This document shows positions 23,977 through 35,664 of a stretch of 64,000 nucleotides of DNA, piece after piece. Source of the stretch: Cerioporus squamosus (Eukaryota > Basidiomycota > Agaricomycetes > Polyporales > Polyporaceae). Below the pieces are notes generated by a model, which had not been told where the DNA came from, ran no database searches, and saw only the letters and a program-made list of their open reading frames with translations. Position numbers and translations under genes: made by a program. The stretch is taken from the NCBI GenBank assembly GCA_022592435.1, contig JABYQS010000044.1, forward strand, positions 176,059 through 240,058. The letters run 5' to 3'. Numbering within the stretch: the stretch's first letter is position 1; each line of letters begins with the position of its first letter.

Positions 23977-24846
23977 ATGCAAGCCGCAGTCTACATGCCG
24001 CCAGCGACTCCCAGCAGATTTGGCCGCTCGTCGCCCGCCAGTTACTCGCACCTACCCCTCCAGTCCTCGCCCCTCGCCAGCCCTGCGTCTTCCCCGGCAG
24101 CCCAGGCCTCCGCACGGCGCCGATCGCAGTACAAGGCGAATGCATTCAGCTCTCCCGTGGACCGCCGATCGTCTGGCGCGTACGCGAAACGTCGGCACTC
24201 CAGCGAGACGTTCGTGCAGGGTAGTTCCACCCAGGCGGCTTCCTCCGCACCATCATCGGAGGAGGCCCCGCGCAAGGCGTTCTTGAAGGAGCGCCTGAAG
24301 GCGCGGTGTATTGAGCGGGCTCAGAAGAAGCGCGAGCGGGCGATTGCGCGAGGGAGCAGGCATCTGAGCAGTGATGCCAGCAGCGATGGGTTGGACGAGC
24401 TTATGGATGAGGACGACGAGGATGAGGAGGTCATGCTGAATGATGCAGTGAGTGCTCGTGCATGGTTCTGCGTGCCAGGCAAGCGGTACTGAGTGCAGGT
24501 CAGTTCTTCCAACGCATCGTCGAGAGTGCAAAGCGTAAAGAGCGTCACCAGTACCGCCTTTCGTTCGCTCATGATGTCGGCTCGTCTTTCGACCCCGACA
24601 TGGAAGACCCGGCGGAGTGGGAGAACGAGGACCAAGGTACGCGTATTCGCCCTTTCCACGCTGGCGGCGCCGGTCGTTCACGCCGCCCCATGTAGTCCCT
24701 GCCCCGATTTCCACGACACCCGACGACCTGCTCGCTGAGGAGCTCGAGGCGTACGCGGCTGAAGCAGAGTTGAACCTCGACGATCTGGACGTCAATGCGA
24801 TCTTCAGCCTAAGCGACTTCGAGGACGATGATGTGGACATGAATTG
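23977..24846 (+). CDS. Conserved-type fungal orphan, Ser/Ala-rich with acidic tail
   Basis: Three exons. The start at 23977 gives MQAAVYMPPATPSRFGRSSP; an in-frame stretch upstream has no ATG. The first part is rich in Ser, Ala and Pro and low in complexity. A basic stretch (RKAFLKERLKARCIERAQKK) precedes an acidic run of Asp and Glu (LDELMDEDDEDEEVM). After the introns come FFQRIVESAKRKERHQYRLS, then DDLLAEELEAYAAEAELNLD, ending in an Asp-rich tail. The basic and acidic blocks suggest a nuclear or nucleic-acid-associated protein, but I recognise no named domain and give no function. Introns have canonical GT..AG ends near 24449 and 24637. Confidence 0.75.
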
Positions 24847-25053
24847 ATTCAGAGAGCAACTCTCCTCTCGCTGCATTCCCCTATGACGAGGTCGTGAGGA
24901 TATCCCCTAATGTATCACTATTGCTTTAGGTACATATATGCGCAGCACGAGCTTGTAATGGTTCTAGATGCTCCCGGAAACGCGATACCTCATCCCCTCC
25001 CTACTGCATTGTACAATAGCCATGTAGAAATATCATTCGTCGAGACTTGCTTG

Positions 25054-28024
25054 TTAACATCGTTCGAATACACGATAGAGCTCCGGCAGATCCGCGACCT
25101 GCACCACGTCGCGATCCAGCAACGTCTTGGGAGGGACGAGATAGCGCGCCATGGCGGGGAAGAGGACGTGCTGGATCTGCCACAGCGTCGCCTTGTGCGT
25201 GTCTTTCGTCTGCTCGTCACTGTCTTCGTCTGTGCGGTCGTCGAGCAAGGGTTCGGGGACGTAGAAGAATGCGAGCTCGCGCAAGAAAGTGTCAAAGCAG
25301 GACTGCTCCGCCGTCCAGTCTACCTGTGTGCGGATGTTCCGCCCCTTGAGCACTCGAGTCGAACCATCATACGGGGGGGGGGGGGGGGATGTCGGACGCA
25401 CCTGCGGACCGAGACGCATGAGGAAGAGCGGCAGCTTGTCGAGGTTCGGCGTGTAGTCCCGCAGGAGCATCGGGAGGGTCTCCACAAGCCCCTTCTCCGA
25501 TATGCCGAGGTTGAAGTACTCCTGCAGCATCTCGCGGCGCGCCATCAGCATTTCCACTATCCGCTGCACAACCAGGTCAGCTTTCTCCATGCTAGCTGCC
25601 AAGCCGGACAAGCGGTAGAGCACTCACGTCGACTATCTCGTCAGGGTTCAACCCGTTCTCCGTGACGCCTTCCTCCGCGTCCACAGCGAGAGCCACGAGC
25701 GTGCGCAAGTCTGGCGGCGGGTCGAGTCGGATACGCGAGAAGTTGCCAAACTGGCGGAGGCCCAGCTGGTAAAAAAGCTCAGCCGCGAGCGCGCCGTGGT
25801 TGAGGAGGTAGAGCCGGGTGCCGTGCTGCACGAGCGACAGACATCGGGGCGCGTCCACAACACCGACGAAAGTGTGCTTGGCGATGATCTCGCTCAGCTC
25901 TAGCCGTAACGTGTCAATGCGAGCCACAGCGAGAAGGTGGAGCACAAGCACGTACGATTGTGTCGCGCTTTCGCGATCGCTGCTCGCAAGGTCTTGATTG
26001 ACTTCAGGAAGCATTGCGACTCTTTGATCTCCTTGACTTTGGGTACTGGCACTTGGGATGCCGCAGGGGGTGCTGCACCGTCCTGCCCTTCGCCAACGCT
26101 CGGTCGTTGTGAGGGATGCGCCACCTGGAACATCGAGTCCAACGTCCGATCTTTCAGCGAGGTCCGAACCTTCTGATAAGAGTACACCTTGCGCTTAGCA
26201 GACTGAGATGCTACGAATCGGGGCAGTTAGTATCTGGTTGCAGAAAAGAACGTGGAGACACCTACCTCCCGGCGCAATCTCGCTGCCGTCCGGAGACGCC
26301 TCTTGAAGACCACCACCTTCCGCATCGTCGGCGTCGTCGTCCGGCTGAGCCTTCCGCTTTCCTTTCGCTTTCTGAGCTACCACCGGTTCGGCGATGCCAC
26401 CCGTCAATAGAGTCTGCCTTTGTCGTTAGGAAGGACGGGATATGTTGATATGCAGCTTATTCACCTGATACTCGAATACTCTCGATTGACTTTGCCCGAT
26501 GAGAGCCTGCTGAATTACATCTGCAAGTCGCTCGATGATGGCATCCTCGTTAAGGAAGTGCACTTCTTTCTTCGTAGGGTGCACGTTGACATCGACAGAG
26601 CGAGGATCGATCTGCAGGCTGTAGGTTCGTGCGTCAAAATGAGTTGTGGTTTGTATTAAAGGGTCCCGGGCAGACCTGAGGTAGACGAACGGCGAAGCAC
26701 CCTTTGCCAGGACCCCGTTGTATGCGGCTTCGAGCGCTTTCTTGATCCTCGAAGACTCCACGAGACGGTCTTCACCAAAGTTAGCCACGGAAGCAATATG
26801 AAAGAACATGGACGCACGGTTGATGAAGAGTAGAAGCGTCATCTTTTTAGACTGGTAGTTTGCATTTGTGAAGTGCGCCTCCGCGCTCCAGGCTTCAGTG
26901 TCCTCGCCCATATCGTCATCTTCATCGTCGTCATCGACCTGCTCGACAGGAGAGCCGGAGGCCTTTGCACCCTTCTTGTCCGTGGAAGAAGCGGTTGCGT
27001 GTAGCAGTTCCTTCGCCAGCGTTTGTCCATAGAGTAGGCGGATTGCTTGAACGGTCGTGGATGAGGATGGCGTAGACACATCCGGCGACGGCGTGCCAAC
27101 CTGACTGGGAGGTCAATACGATGCGATAGAACCAGGTCTATATAAAGCACACCTTCTTGCAAGTGAATGACACGTTGGGATTGTGAATAGCATACTTGGA
27201 CACCACGTCCACAATACGGGCGTACTCTTCGGACGACCCGCGCAGCGCGGAGAGACGCGTCGGTGTGTTATAGAAGAGATTCTCGACCTGCAGAAGACAT
27301 CATGGCTGAGCTCATCATCTGAAGGATGGTAGGTGTATGCGGTCGCGCATATACTCACTGTGATTGTAGTCCCATCGTTGCCCGCACAAGGCTTTGGGTC
27401 GGCAGTGGTGCCCGCCTTCGCAGGTGTCAATGCTCCATCACTGTAGCATGCCCTGAAGAGCAATCAATATATGCGCATTCTGTCGGGAGAGCAGGACGCA
27501 CTTCCATGCGCATGTGTCGACTCTGGTCTTCGTCACCACAGTCAGGTTGGAGACGTACGAGATAGACGCAAGCGCCTCTCCTCGGAACCCATACGTGGAT
27601 AGTCGCTTGAGGTCCGAGAACGTCGACAACTTCGAAGTTGTGAACCTTTCAGCGAGGATAGGCAGATCATCTTTCTTGTTCCTTCCATGAGTGCCACCGA
27701 GACGAAGCGCGACTTAGCCGACGTACCCTAATGCCACAGCCATTGTCCTGGATCTGGAGGAGCTTCATCCCACCATCCTTGACGGTCACTTTGATACTGG
27801 TGGCACCCGCATCAAGGCTGTTTTCGATGAGCTCTTTCAGAGCAGATGCAGGCCTGTGTATGATCTGTGCTTCGACATACATGTCAAGGACGAATGCCAG
27901 CCAAAGCGACTAGAACACGTACCTCACCCGCAGCAATGCGGTTGATGACCGACTCCTGCAGCCGACGTATAGGACGGGGACCAGGAGGAGAGGGCGACGA
28001 CGCGCGCGCTGCGGTGGACGCCAT
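25054..28024 (-). CDS. MLH1: DNA mismatch repair protein MLH1
   Basis: MutL homologue that pairs with PMS1-type partners in the nucleus to coordinate mismatch repair. The start at 28024 reads [20 protein letters not shown], then [13 protein letters not shown] ATPase motifs are seen in order: [24 protein letters not shown] and [17 protein letters not shown]. The transducer part carries [21 protein letters not shown] disordered linker with acidic runs follows ([19 protein letters not shown] and later [17 protein letters not shown]). The C-terminal dimerisation part includes [17 protein letters not shown] and ends VFERC, the conserved end of MLH1 that completes the partner's endonuclease site. 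There are many introns; one near 25324-25402 contains a G16 run. The frame is open throughout. Confidence 0.96.
25373..25388. repeat. G16 homopolymer in an MLH1 intron
   Basis: Sixteen consecutive G on the plus strand, C on the MLH1 sense strand, shortly after the 5' splice site of the intron between RLGPQ and VDWTAEQS. It is the longest homopolymer I saw in the window. Confidence 0.95.
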
Positions 28025-28626
28025 GAGGTTCGCGGACAAGATGGATCGTGATCGCACTTAAGTGGTGACCAAAGAATTCGAAGTTCTTCCTTATTCTTCT
28101 GCAATTAAGCTCAGCGAAGCGATGAATGCAGTAAAGGCTACACCATTGGACTTCCGCGAATGCGCCGGTCGACGTTCGCGGAGCAGCGTGGCTAAGTCGT
28201 GGCCAAGACAGCCGGGATCGTCAATGAAAACTTGATGAACACGTCGCGAGTTGCACGCGCATATGGTCGCCCACAAAGACGCGTCCGAGTCCCGACGCGT
28301 CCAAGCGCGTCCACAATGGCTGCCACGTGCTTCCCCACCCTTATGTAAGCGCGGTATGACCTCTGCGGTGATGCCCGTTGACCTCAAGGCCGCTCACTCA
28401 TCTTTCTCTCACTCATCGCAACGACCGCCGCAACGTACACGACACCTTCATCGACGGCGACACGACGAACCTCGACGTCGACGCGAGCTCGACAAGTGCC
28501 CGAGGCCTCGCTTACGCTCCAGAACACTCGCTTGTACCCCGCAAGCGCCTCGAGGCGATCTAACGAGTCTCGACATCAAACTCATCCTCTCTACGCCCGC
28601 GACGCTGCACGTACACGTCAGAAGCC

Positions 28627-30141
28627 ATGCAACCACAACCGCCCTCGACCCCAGTGCGTGGCCGCACCGCGTCGCGTTACCCGGCTGGCTTGTCTCGCGG
28701 AGAGCCTGGGCGTGTTCCGCTGCACCGACGCGGGACATCAAGAACGCTCGAATGCCTCGAGGACCTACTGCGGGAGAATGGCTACAAGGAGACGAGGGTT
28801 TTTACTCCGGAGGCAGAGCGCATAGAGGCAATGGCAGAGGAGCGGCGGAGACAGACGTCGACATGGCGGATCCGCGAGCTCTTGACGGGCTGGCTGCCCC
28901 GGGCAGGTGGGAGCGCGCCGGGCAGCGACGACGAAGACACCCCTGGCCCCCAGAGGACGCGCCGTCCAACAACGCCGACTCCCGTCACGTATCGTTCCAC
29001 CCCGAGCTCGCCTCTCAGCCACAAGCGTCCCTTAGACCACTGTCGAGCGCCCCATCCGATATCCTCCCCCAACTCGGCGTCATCGACCACTCTATCCTCC
29101 ATGCGGAGCTCGGTCACGTCGGAGGGGCGGACGGTCAGCTACCAGCCGACGCGTCGCGAGATCCACGACCGCATTCCCGCCATTCGAGCGGAGACCTCCC
29201 AGGCGAGTCTTCGTACATATGCCCAAGTGTCGGCCGCGCACCGTTACCTGCGACATATGGCCTCCACTCCGGACATACCGAGGCGAGCAACTTCTTCCGT
29301 CCGTGACCCTTCCATGCGCGAAGTGGCTTCTCCACAGCCGCTGCCCGCTTCCTGGCTCGAGTCCGTCACCAAAGCTGTGCTCAAATCAGGCGACGGCGGA
29401 GCCCACGTCGGTGGACCGATGCGGCGCCCCCGTGCGTCCAAGGAGAACAGCTTCCTGTTCGCAGAACAGACTCCGAAGGCCTCCCGCATCTCAGGCAGAA
29501 GCGCATCAGGCCTCCCACCAGGCGCGTCCTTGTACCTCCAGCGGCCCCAGACTGCTCCGTCCGCTGTCAACACGGCCCACGTCGTGTGCAGGTCGGCTCC
29601 TGGTTCACGCTCCGCTTCGCGCGTCGGAGACCGCTCGAACGGTGGTGGCTCTCTGCGTGGGCCTCCCCGCAAGGAGCGGCAAGACCGAGGGCGGCGCGGC
29701 TCACGGCTGACGCAAACGGACCGTGTGCCGTCTCTCGCAGCGACCCGTGTGGAACATGACGCGTGGAGCAGCAACATGCATTGGGTCGATGGCAAGCGGG
29801 TGCCGGTCCTGCATTACGAGGACACCTCATACGAAGAGGCCATTGACTCCGATGACGACGAAGACGGCGAGCTCGATCTCGCTCGCTTGCTGGTTCCACC
29901 CAAGCGGCAGTATTCCATCCAAAGCCTGCGCAAACATCTTCATGTGGCCCACACCCAGACGCGCACCGTTTCGCTGAACGCCGACTCGTGGGAGGACGAG
30001 GAGGGCGTCACGACGCGAGGCCGTGGACGACCCGTCCACATAGACGACGCCGACGGATACCCCACTTTCTCGCGCACGGACAACAAGCGGCGACGCGGGC
30101 TTCCCGGGGCATGGGGCAATTCAGATGGCGGGCGGTCATAG
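28627..30141 (+). CDS. Orphan Ser/Arg/Pro-rich protein, single exon
   Basis: A 504-residue open frame without introns, unusual in this window. Near the N-terminus is an ordered-looking stretch (LECLEDLLRENGYKETRVF) followed by TPEAERIEAMAEERRR. The centre is rich in Ser, Pro and Arg with no domain I recognise. Near the C-terminus are DSDDDEDGELDLARLLVPPK and YSIQSLRKHLHVAHTQTRTV. Acidic and basic tracts and lack of complexity suggest a disordered, possibly nuclear or cytoskeletal regulator. Its start lies about 600 bp from the divergent MLH1 start. A different frame is also open for about 350 codons over the 5' half; codon patterns and the ordered ends favour this one. Confidence 0.7.
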   Translation: MQPQPPSTPVRGRTASRYPAGLSRGEPGRVPLHRRGTSRTLECLEDLLRENGYKETRVFTPEAERIEAMAEERRRQTSTWRIRELLTGWLPRAGGSAPGSDDEDTPGPQRTRRPTTPTPVTYRSTPSSPLSHKRPLDHCRAPHPISSPNSASSTTLSSMRSSVTSEGRTVSYQPTRREIHDRIPAIRAETSQASLRTYAQVSAAHRYLRHMASTPDIPRRATSSVRDPSMREVASPQPLPASWLESVTKAVLKSGDGGAHVGGPMRRPRASKENSFLFAEQTPKASRISGRSASGLPPGASLYLQRPQTAPSAVNTAHVVCRSAPGSRSASRVGDRSNGGGSLRGPPRKERQDRGRRGSRLTQTDRVPSLAATRVEHDAWSSNMHWVDGKRVPVLHYEDTSYEEAIDSDDDEDGELDLARLLVPPKRQYSIQSLRKHLHVAHTQTRTVSLNADSWEDEEGVTTRGRGRPVHIDDADGYPTFSRTDNKRRRGLPGAWGNSDGGRS

Positions 30142-31140
30142 CCGTGACCTCCACCCTCTGCCCTTCATCCTCCAGCTGTACTCCTACTCCATCCTCCGTT
30201 TCCGGTTGTGCAAGACTACTCTACTCCATCGCCGTACGGCACGTCATCGTTCCATGTATCATGCATTACTCTCACGATCTTGTTTGCTTCATCAACGCAT
30301 ATTGTCGACATCCTCCTCCGCATCCTGCATTCCTCCCCCGCCCTCCATCCTCCATTCCGTAGAACCCCCCATCCCCTCATCCCCCATCCGCCTACATATG
30401 TCAATGACTTATTTTCTGCACTCCGTTATAATCCGCTCGGTAGTAGACTATGGGCCTTCTGTTGCACTTCGCGTAATCGTTCTTCGCATCTGCCACTTCA
30501 TTCCATTCCATACCATACCATACCACTCCGTTCATTCGCTCGAACTCTATGGATACAAGCCAAAGACACGACAAACTCAATTGCTTTAGGATGCATGTGT
30601 ACATTAGACTGCATTAGTACTGTATCCCTTATATGTGTCCACTCCTTCCGAATTGCACGTATTTCCATTCCTAGTCGACTCTGGCCCCGTCTGAGTAATC
30701 GAGCCGCTCGTAGATGTGCTCTTTCATACGAGACCACGAGTGACCGTACTGAGACTCTAAAGTTACGAGTGAGTACAGGAGGCCTCGGTAGAAGTGACCA
30801 CGGCGACTGATCTGTTACTCGCAGGACTGGATTTCTGCCCGCAGTCCTCTGCGAAACCGATCGAGGATACACAATCGCAAGCCTCGCATCTGGCCAATTG
30901 GTCCCACGGCACTTTGCGATTGCGTCACCTCCTGTGCAGTGGTTGTATATTGAATCTCCGGGATCCGAGCCTCCGACGGCATCGCATGCTCCCGATGGCC
31001 ACAGCGTGCCATTCCTGCGTCTCTCGAGGTTTCTCGTCGAGCACGACGGTGTACTCGTCATCACTATCACTGCCGTGGTGCGCACCATCAGAGTATGAGC
31101 TTTAATTATCATCTCCTTCGTCCGGTCTGCGGCTTGGAGC
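30142..31140. other. Intergenic region before FMO4
   Basis: Pyrimidine-rich 3' flank of the orphan gene (about 30280-30370), a small CCATA repeat at about 30507-30524, and near its right end sequence similar to the FMO3 upstream region (31083-31103). No gene seen. Confidence 0.5.
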
Positions 31141-31161
31141 TATCATATATCTAGCCTCAGG
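31141..31161 (+). promoter_or_regulatory. FMO4 core promoter
   Basis: A TATCATATAT box followed by CTAGCCTCAGG, 111 bp before the FMO4 start. Matches the FMO3 and FMO1 cores in sequence and spacing. Confidence 0.55.
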
Positions 31162-31251
31162 ATGGCGACTCAGAAGACGCACCCCCCCACTAGTGACTAG
31201 GAAGCACCCGCAAACTTGAACGAAGAACCTCAGTATCGAAATCGACAGAAG

Positions 31252-33464
31252 ATGACAGCCAGCACCGAGATGATCCCCGTCCTCATCGTACGTCCGTTGT
31301 TGTGTATTCCTACCTCACAGGCTGATTGCGGCTCGTAATTCAGGTTGGAGCAGGGCCTTCGGGTCTAGCAGCGGCACTGACGTTGGCCCAGAACGGCATA
31401 CCGATACGCATCATCGACAAAGTCCAAGAATTCCACCAGTCTTCTCGAGGCAGCGGCTTACATGTACGTGCCCGGGCCACTTCAGATTGCGGCGAGTCTC
31501 TGACAGACGATGCGCCCGTTTCCTAGCCCAGGACTCTGGAGATCTTCCGTTTCTTGGGAGTGGCTCAGGACGCCCGACGCCTTGGACGGCCCTTGATGCC
31601 GACGCAGTTGTACAAGCTACCCGGGGGTACCGAGCCCGTCGCAAGCTGGAAAATGTGGGACGATGTGCCGATCAGTCCGGATCGTCCAGAGGTAAGCTAC
31701 AAGCACCTGTTTGCTCTAGCTTCGGCTCACAGCAGGGTGCGGATGTCATTGACAGGACAGTCTTATCCTGAGCCAATATGTTACGGAAGGCATCTTCCGC
31801 GACCATCTTCTGAAGTACGGGGTTCACGTAGAACTCGGCACGGAGGCTGTCGCGATGGAGCAGGATGACACAGGCGTCAGCGTGTCGGTGAAGCATGCTG
31901 GCGTTGAAGAAGTCGAAATTGTACGGTGCACCTACGTCGTTGGCACGGACGGTGCTCGAGGTGAGTTCGACTCGTCACACAGTGGGGAATTAACAGAGGG
32001 AGACTGACCAGCCCCATGCAGGCTTCACTAGGAAGGCTATCGGCGCAACGTTCGAGGGACAGACGAAGACGGCGATGGACAAGCATGGGCAGATGTCGAA
32101 GCGGAAGGAATCTCTTCAGATGTGAGTAGTGACTCGACCTGTCTCGGATAGTGGTTGGACTCACCCTTGAGCTGCGTGGTAGGTTTGGCATATCTGGACC
32201 GAGCCGGGAAAGTTCTCGTGAGCATGACGAATTGATGCATGCGCGCAACACAGCTAACTCGTATATGGCTCTACGACAGGGTCGGCATGCGTCCGAAGAA
32301 GGAGCCAGGACAGTTCCATCTCGGAATCGGGGGTCATAATTTTGATCCAGTTGGCTTGACCGAGCCGTCCAAGTTTGCGGAGATGTTCTACGAGCTCACC
32401 GGCCGCAGGGACATTGTATTCAAGAAATTTACTGCGATGTCATACTGGAAGTCAGTATCAGGCTCGTCTCCGGCGGCCTTGGTGTATAACTGACGCTATC
32501 GGCAGGCCGAAGATGCGGATGGTGAACAAGTTGTCCGAAGGTCGTGTCTTCATTTGTGGCGGTAAGTACACTCTGCTGTGTTTGTATATCAGCGTTTCTG
32601 ACAATGCAATAGATGCGGCTCACGTGCATTCCCCGACCGGCGGGCAAGGCCTCAATACGAGCGTGGGCGACGCGGTACGCATGCTGCTCCGTTTGGTGCC
32701 AGCTGAGAGAGCTAACGCGAGCGCAGTTCAATGTCGCATGGAAGCTCGCTCTGGCGTGCAAAGGCCTTGCCTCGCGCGATCTGCTCGCCACGTACGGAAT
32801 AGAGCGGCTTCCTGTCATCGCTCACATGCTCGCCGCCACCTCCGAGCTCTATACCCACATCACCAAAGACCAGACGGACGACGATCCCGCAGGGTCTGAC
32901 AAGAAGGAGTCCAGTGGCTTACTGAAATGGCGGAACAATGCCCTCCGCCAGCTGGACATCAACTACCGCTGGAGCCCGGTGGTACTCGACGCGCGGGGGA
33001 TGAATGGCCTGGACGAGGCCGCCTTAAAGGCGCGTGGGTACCAAGGGTATCCCGGGGAACCTGTGCACGCCGGAGACCGCGCTCCCGAGGCTCCCGCTCT
33101 GGTTGACGCTTCGGGCAAAGAGACCTCGCTCTTCGAGATCTTCAAGCCGAACGCGCATACCTTGCTTTTGTTCTCCCCGCAGGACGCCGGATCGAAGGCA
33201 CAGGACGTCGTGGCGGCCGCACAGGCGTCCCCTCTGGCCAGCGTCATGAAAACGCTGGTCCTTGGCCGCGGCGGGGTCCCTGCCGCCATCGAAGGTGCGA
33301 GCGCCTACCACGACAAGGAGGGTCACGCCCACAAGGCCTATGGTGTTGATGACAAGGTGCTCACCCTCGTCGTCGTGCGGCCGGACGGTTATATTGGTGC
33401 TTTCGTGAACGACGTCGATGGTCTCCAGACGTACATCTCCCGCATTGTGGATGGATTCCTATAA
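31252..33464 (+). CDS. FAD-dependent aromatic monooxygenase FMO4, one frame break
   Basis: Fourth copy, about 8.4 kb from FMO3 and on the other strand. It starts MTASTEMIPVLI, and the first intron is at the family position. Motifs seen: GAGPSGLAAALTLAQN, HPRTLEIFRFLGVAQDARR, GTDGARG (DG motif), GHNFDPVGLTEPSKF and the GD motif in DAAHVHSPTGGQGLNTSVGD. The last exon (from about 32727 to 33464) is open and ends YISRIVDGFL. At about 32066-32069 the frame is lost: FMO2 has ACGAAGGACGGCGA where this copy has ACGAAGACGGCGA, one G fewer. It is either a pseudogene or a consensus error. Expected activity as for FMO1-3. Confidence 0.88.
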
Positions 33465-35664
33465 GTGAGATTGTACTGGACCTGTGGTGAACGATGATTA
33501 TGATGACTAGTATGGAGCGGCGAGCCATTCGCATGCGAAGTGGTGACACTTATTACTCACCACCGCTGATAGATATCTCTTGTAATGTCAAGTCATTCCG
33601 TCAGTCGACGGGACTATGAGTCAATGCCGAGTGTCTTTATCTCAACTCGGGATTTACTCATCACCCACGGTGCACATTGATGACCATGGCAGACGAAGCG
33701 TCTTGAGTAGTGTGGGTCTAGATCGTCAGACGTAGCGATTGTTCAGGAGTTGGAAAGTGTCCTCAAATACACGCGGTGTGTAGAGGAGATCGGCGTTGAT
33801 GGTTTCGGATGAGCCTCCGAGCGCGACTGGCTCGCCTAATTGCCAGCTTGTAGTCCATGCTGTTCGGGCCGCCTCAGTGTTTACTTGTAGTTGTTGTAGC
33901 CAACATAATAAGGTTCGCTTACCCCAAGCTTACCCAATAAGTAACTTGTATCCGTGGGAATACGAGACACATTGAACAAACGACGACCGGTTTCAGGGCC
34001 GATGCGACCCTCGCAGACCGTAACAACTTCTTCGAGTGGCCTTTTGGCCGGCCTTGAGGCTCGCCTTACCCTCGTTACCTCCAGCTCACTCTGTTAAGCA
34101 TCACGGTCCATCCACGACGGCGAACGGGACAAGGCTCCGACCCTCCGGTGACACCACGCAACAAGTAGGAGTCTACGACTGCGGCGGCGTCGACGTCGTG
34201 AATGTTTGGTAACGAACGTACAAGACACGAAACTTCGGAGCCTAGTGAGCACATTGTGCCACAGGAGCGTTCTCAACATCGCCGTCCTTGTATTCTGGAA
34301 CGTATCCGGATGCCAAGGCGGAAATCTGCACGCCACACCTAGGTCATCTCCGAGGGCGGTTCCGTAAGTTTTCTCATGCGCGTGGAAATGAGTATGAACT
34401 CTCAATGGACGCCGGGAGCTGGTTCTGATTACACTGGTTCTTCTGGCTTCTTTTTGAGCGCAGATTCGAATCACACAGGCGCGGACCCGACGAGTATGGG
34501 TGTCTCGCTACCATTGTCAGAGCATGCACGCCCGTGCGCTCCTGCGTCTGGCCCATCTCCGGTGGCAATTGACTGGCCACGTTGCCAGGGCTCAGCAGAA
34601 TGCATCCGGGCTTGACCGAGGAGGCGTGCGGATCCCCGCACGAACCACGGCGAACTATGCGAGGCCGTAGGTTATCGACGCGTCTATCGCGCCTTCCACT
34701 GAGTCTCCATTGTCTCTGTCACCGCTCAGACTGCAAGATCGATGTTGACCCGACTCCAACAGAGCGCACCCAATACGATGCTGTCTCGTGTAGCTCCAAT
34801 GTCTGCGATGCAATAGCTCGGCGGCGGCATGGTGTTTCTGCCTGGCAATACGGGTCTTGTGGCCATCCAGCACCACCGCAGCGTGGAAGTAACGACATGG
34901 CCCTCACGGTGCAATCCTGACGGACGTAAGTAACACGTTCAAGACGCTGTGCTACATGGATAGGGCTGATGAGTTCCCTCTATAGCCTCACCGAGGTGCA
35001 CTGTGGCTGTATGTCGTTCGCATCCGGTGTATTTGGGTCACGTCATCCGACGTCCGCCCTAGCTCCCCGGAGTTGGGGCATTCTCCCCATGTCGCCGCGC
35101 ATCACTCTGAATGCGCACACCCATGAACCTTCCACTGCAGACGTGCGCAGGACTAGAAGGTTACGCCGTCGGTGGAGCTGGGCATGCAGGTATGTCGTGC
35201 GCGCGCCTGTAACGTGGTGATGTGTCTTATCCCTGTACACTAGGTTCGGAGCTTCGAAAGATGTAGAGTTCCCACCGCCCGGCCACGACGCTGGTACTCG
35301 CTGCGTTGAAGCCTTGAGGCACAAGAGACCAATGGCTGTCCGGCTTTCTTAGCTTCGGAGGCTCCCTTGATACTCCGTCTTGGCCATTGGTCGCGTTTCA
35401 TCTCATGCTTCGACTACCCGTTCTAGTGGCCATCATCGGCTGCCACCAGGTACGCCGGTTGCAGCCACCATAACTGTACTATGGGCCATGTAGACGGGTA
35501 TGCGAATGCATCCCAAGCTGCGGCCTTCTTTCGTATAATTACCTCGTCTCGTCGTTCTGCTTCTCTCTCTTCCCCTTCCCCTCTTTCGCCTCGCGGCGAC
35601 TCTCATCGCTTCAGCACATCCCCGACACGTCCTACTCTATCTTCAGCATTACGACGCTACTAAG
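33465..35664. other. Intergenic region between FMO4 and zinc-finger gene 1
   Basis: About 2.2 kb. Only one coding-like stretch was noticed, at 33726-33905 minus (listed separately). The last 150 bp before 35665 are C/T-rich, as in promoters of highly expressed basidiomycete genes. Confidence 0.5.
33726..33905 (-). pseudogene. Possible 3' exon or gene remnant
   Basis: On the minus strand an open stretch reads TSWQLGEPVALGGSSETINA and ends DTFQLLNNRYV before a stop at 33726-33728. The composition is protein-like rather than random, but upstream exons could not be found and no family was recognised. It may be the tail of a decayed gene or a small unannotated exon. Confidence 0.3.

Noticed and set aside
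24253..24876. Minus-strand open frame over the acidic orphan gene
   Set aside because: Ser/Arg-rich mirror of Asp/Glu-rich coding sequence; the plus-strand exons have proper splice sites.
28251..29306. Alternative open frame over the 5' half of the gene at 28627
   Set aside because: Shorter, ends inside the other frame and has no ordered region; not supported as a separate gene.
30505..30530. CCATA short tandem repeat
   Set aside because: Only about three units; too short to be notable.
34455..34500. GATTCGAATC resembling a tRNA T-loop
   Set aside because: No matching acceptor, D or anticodon stems around it.
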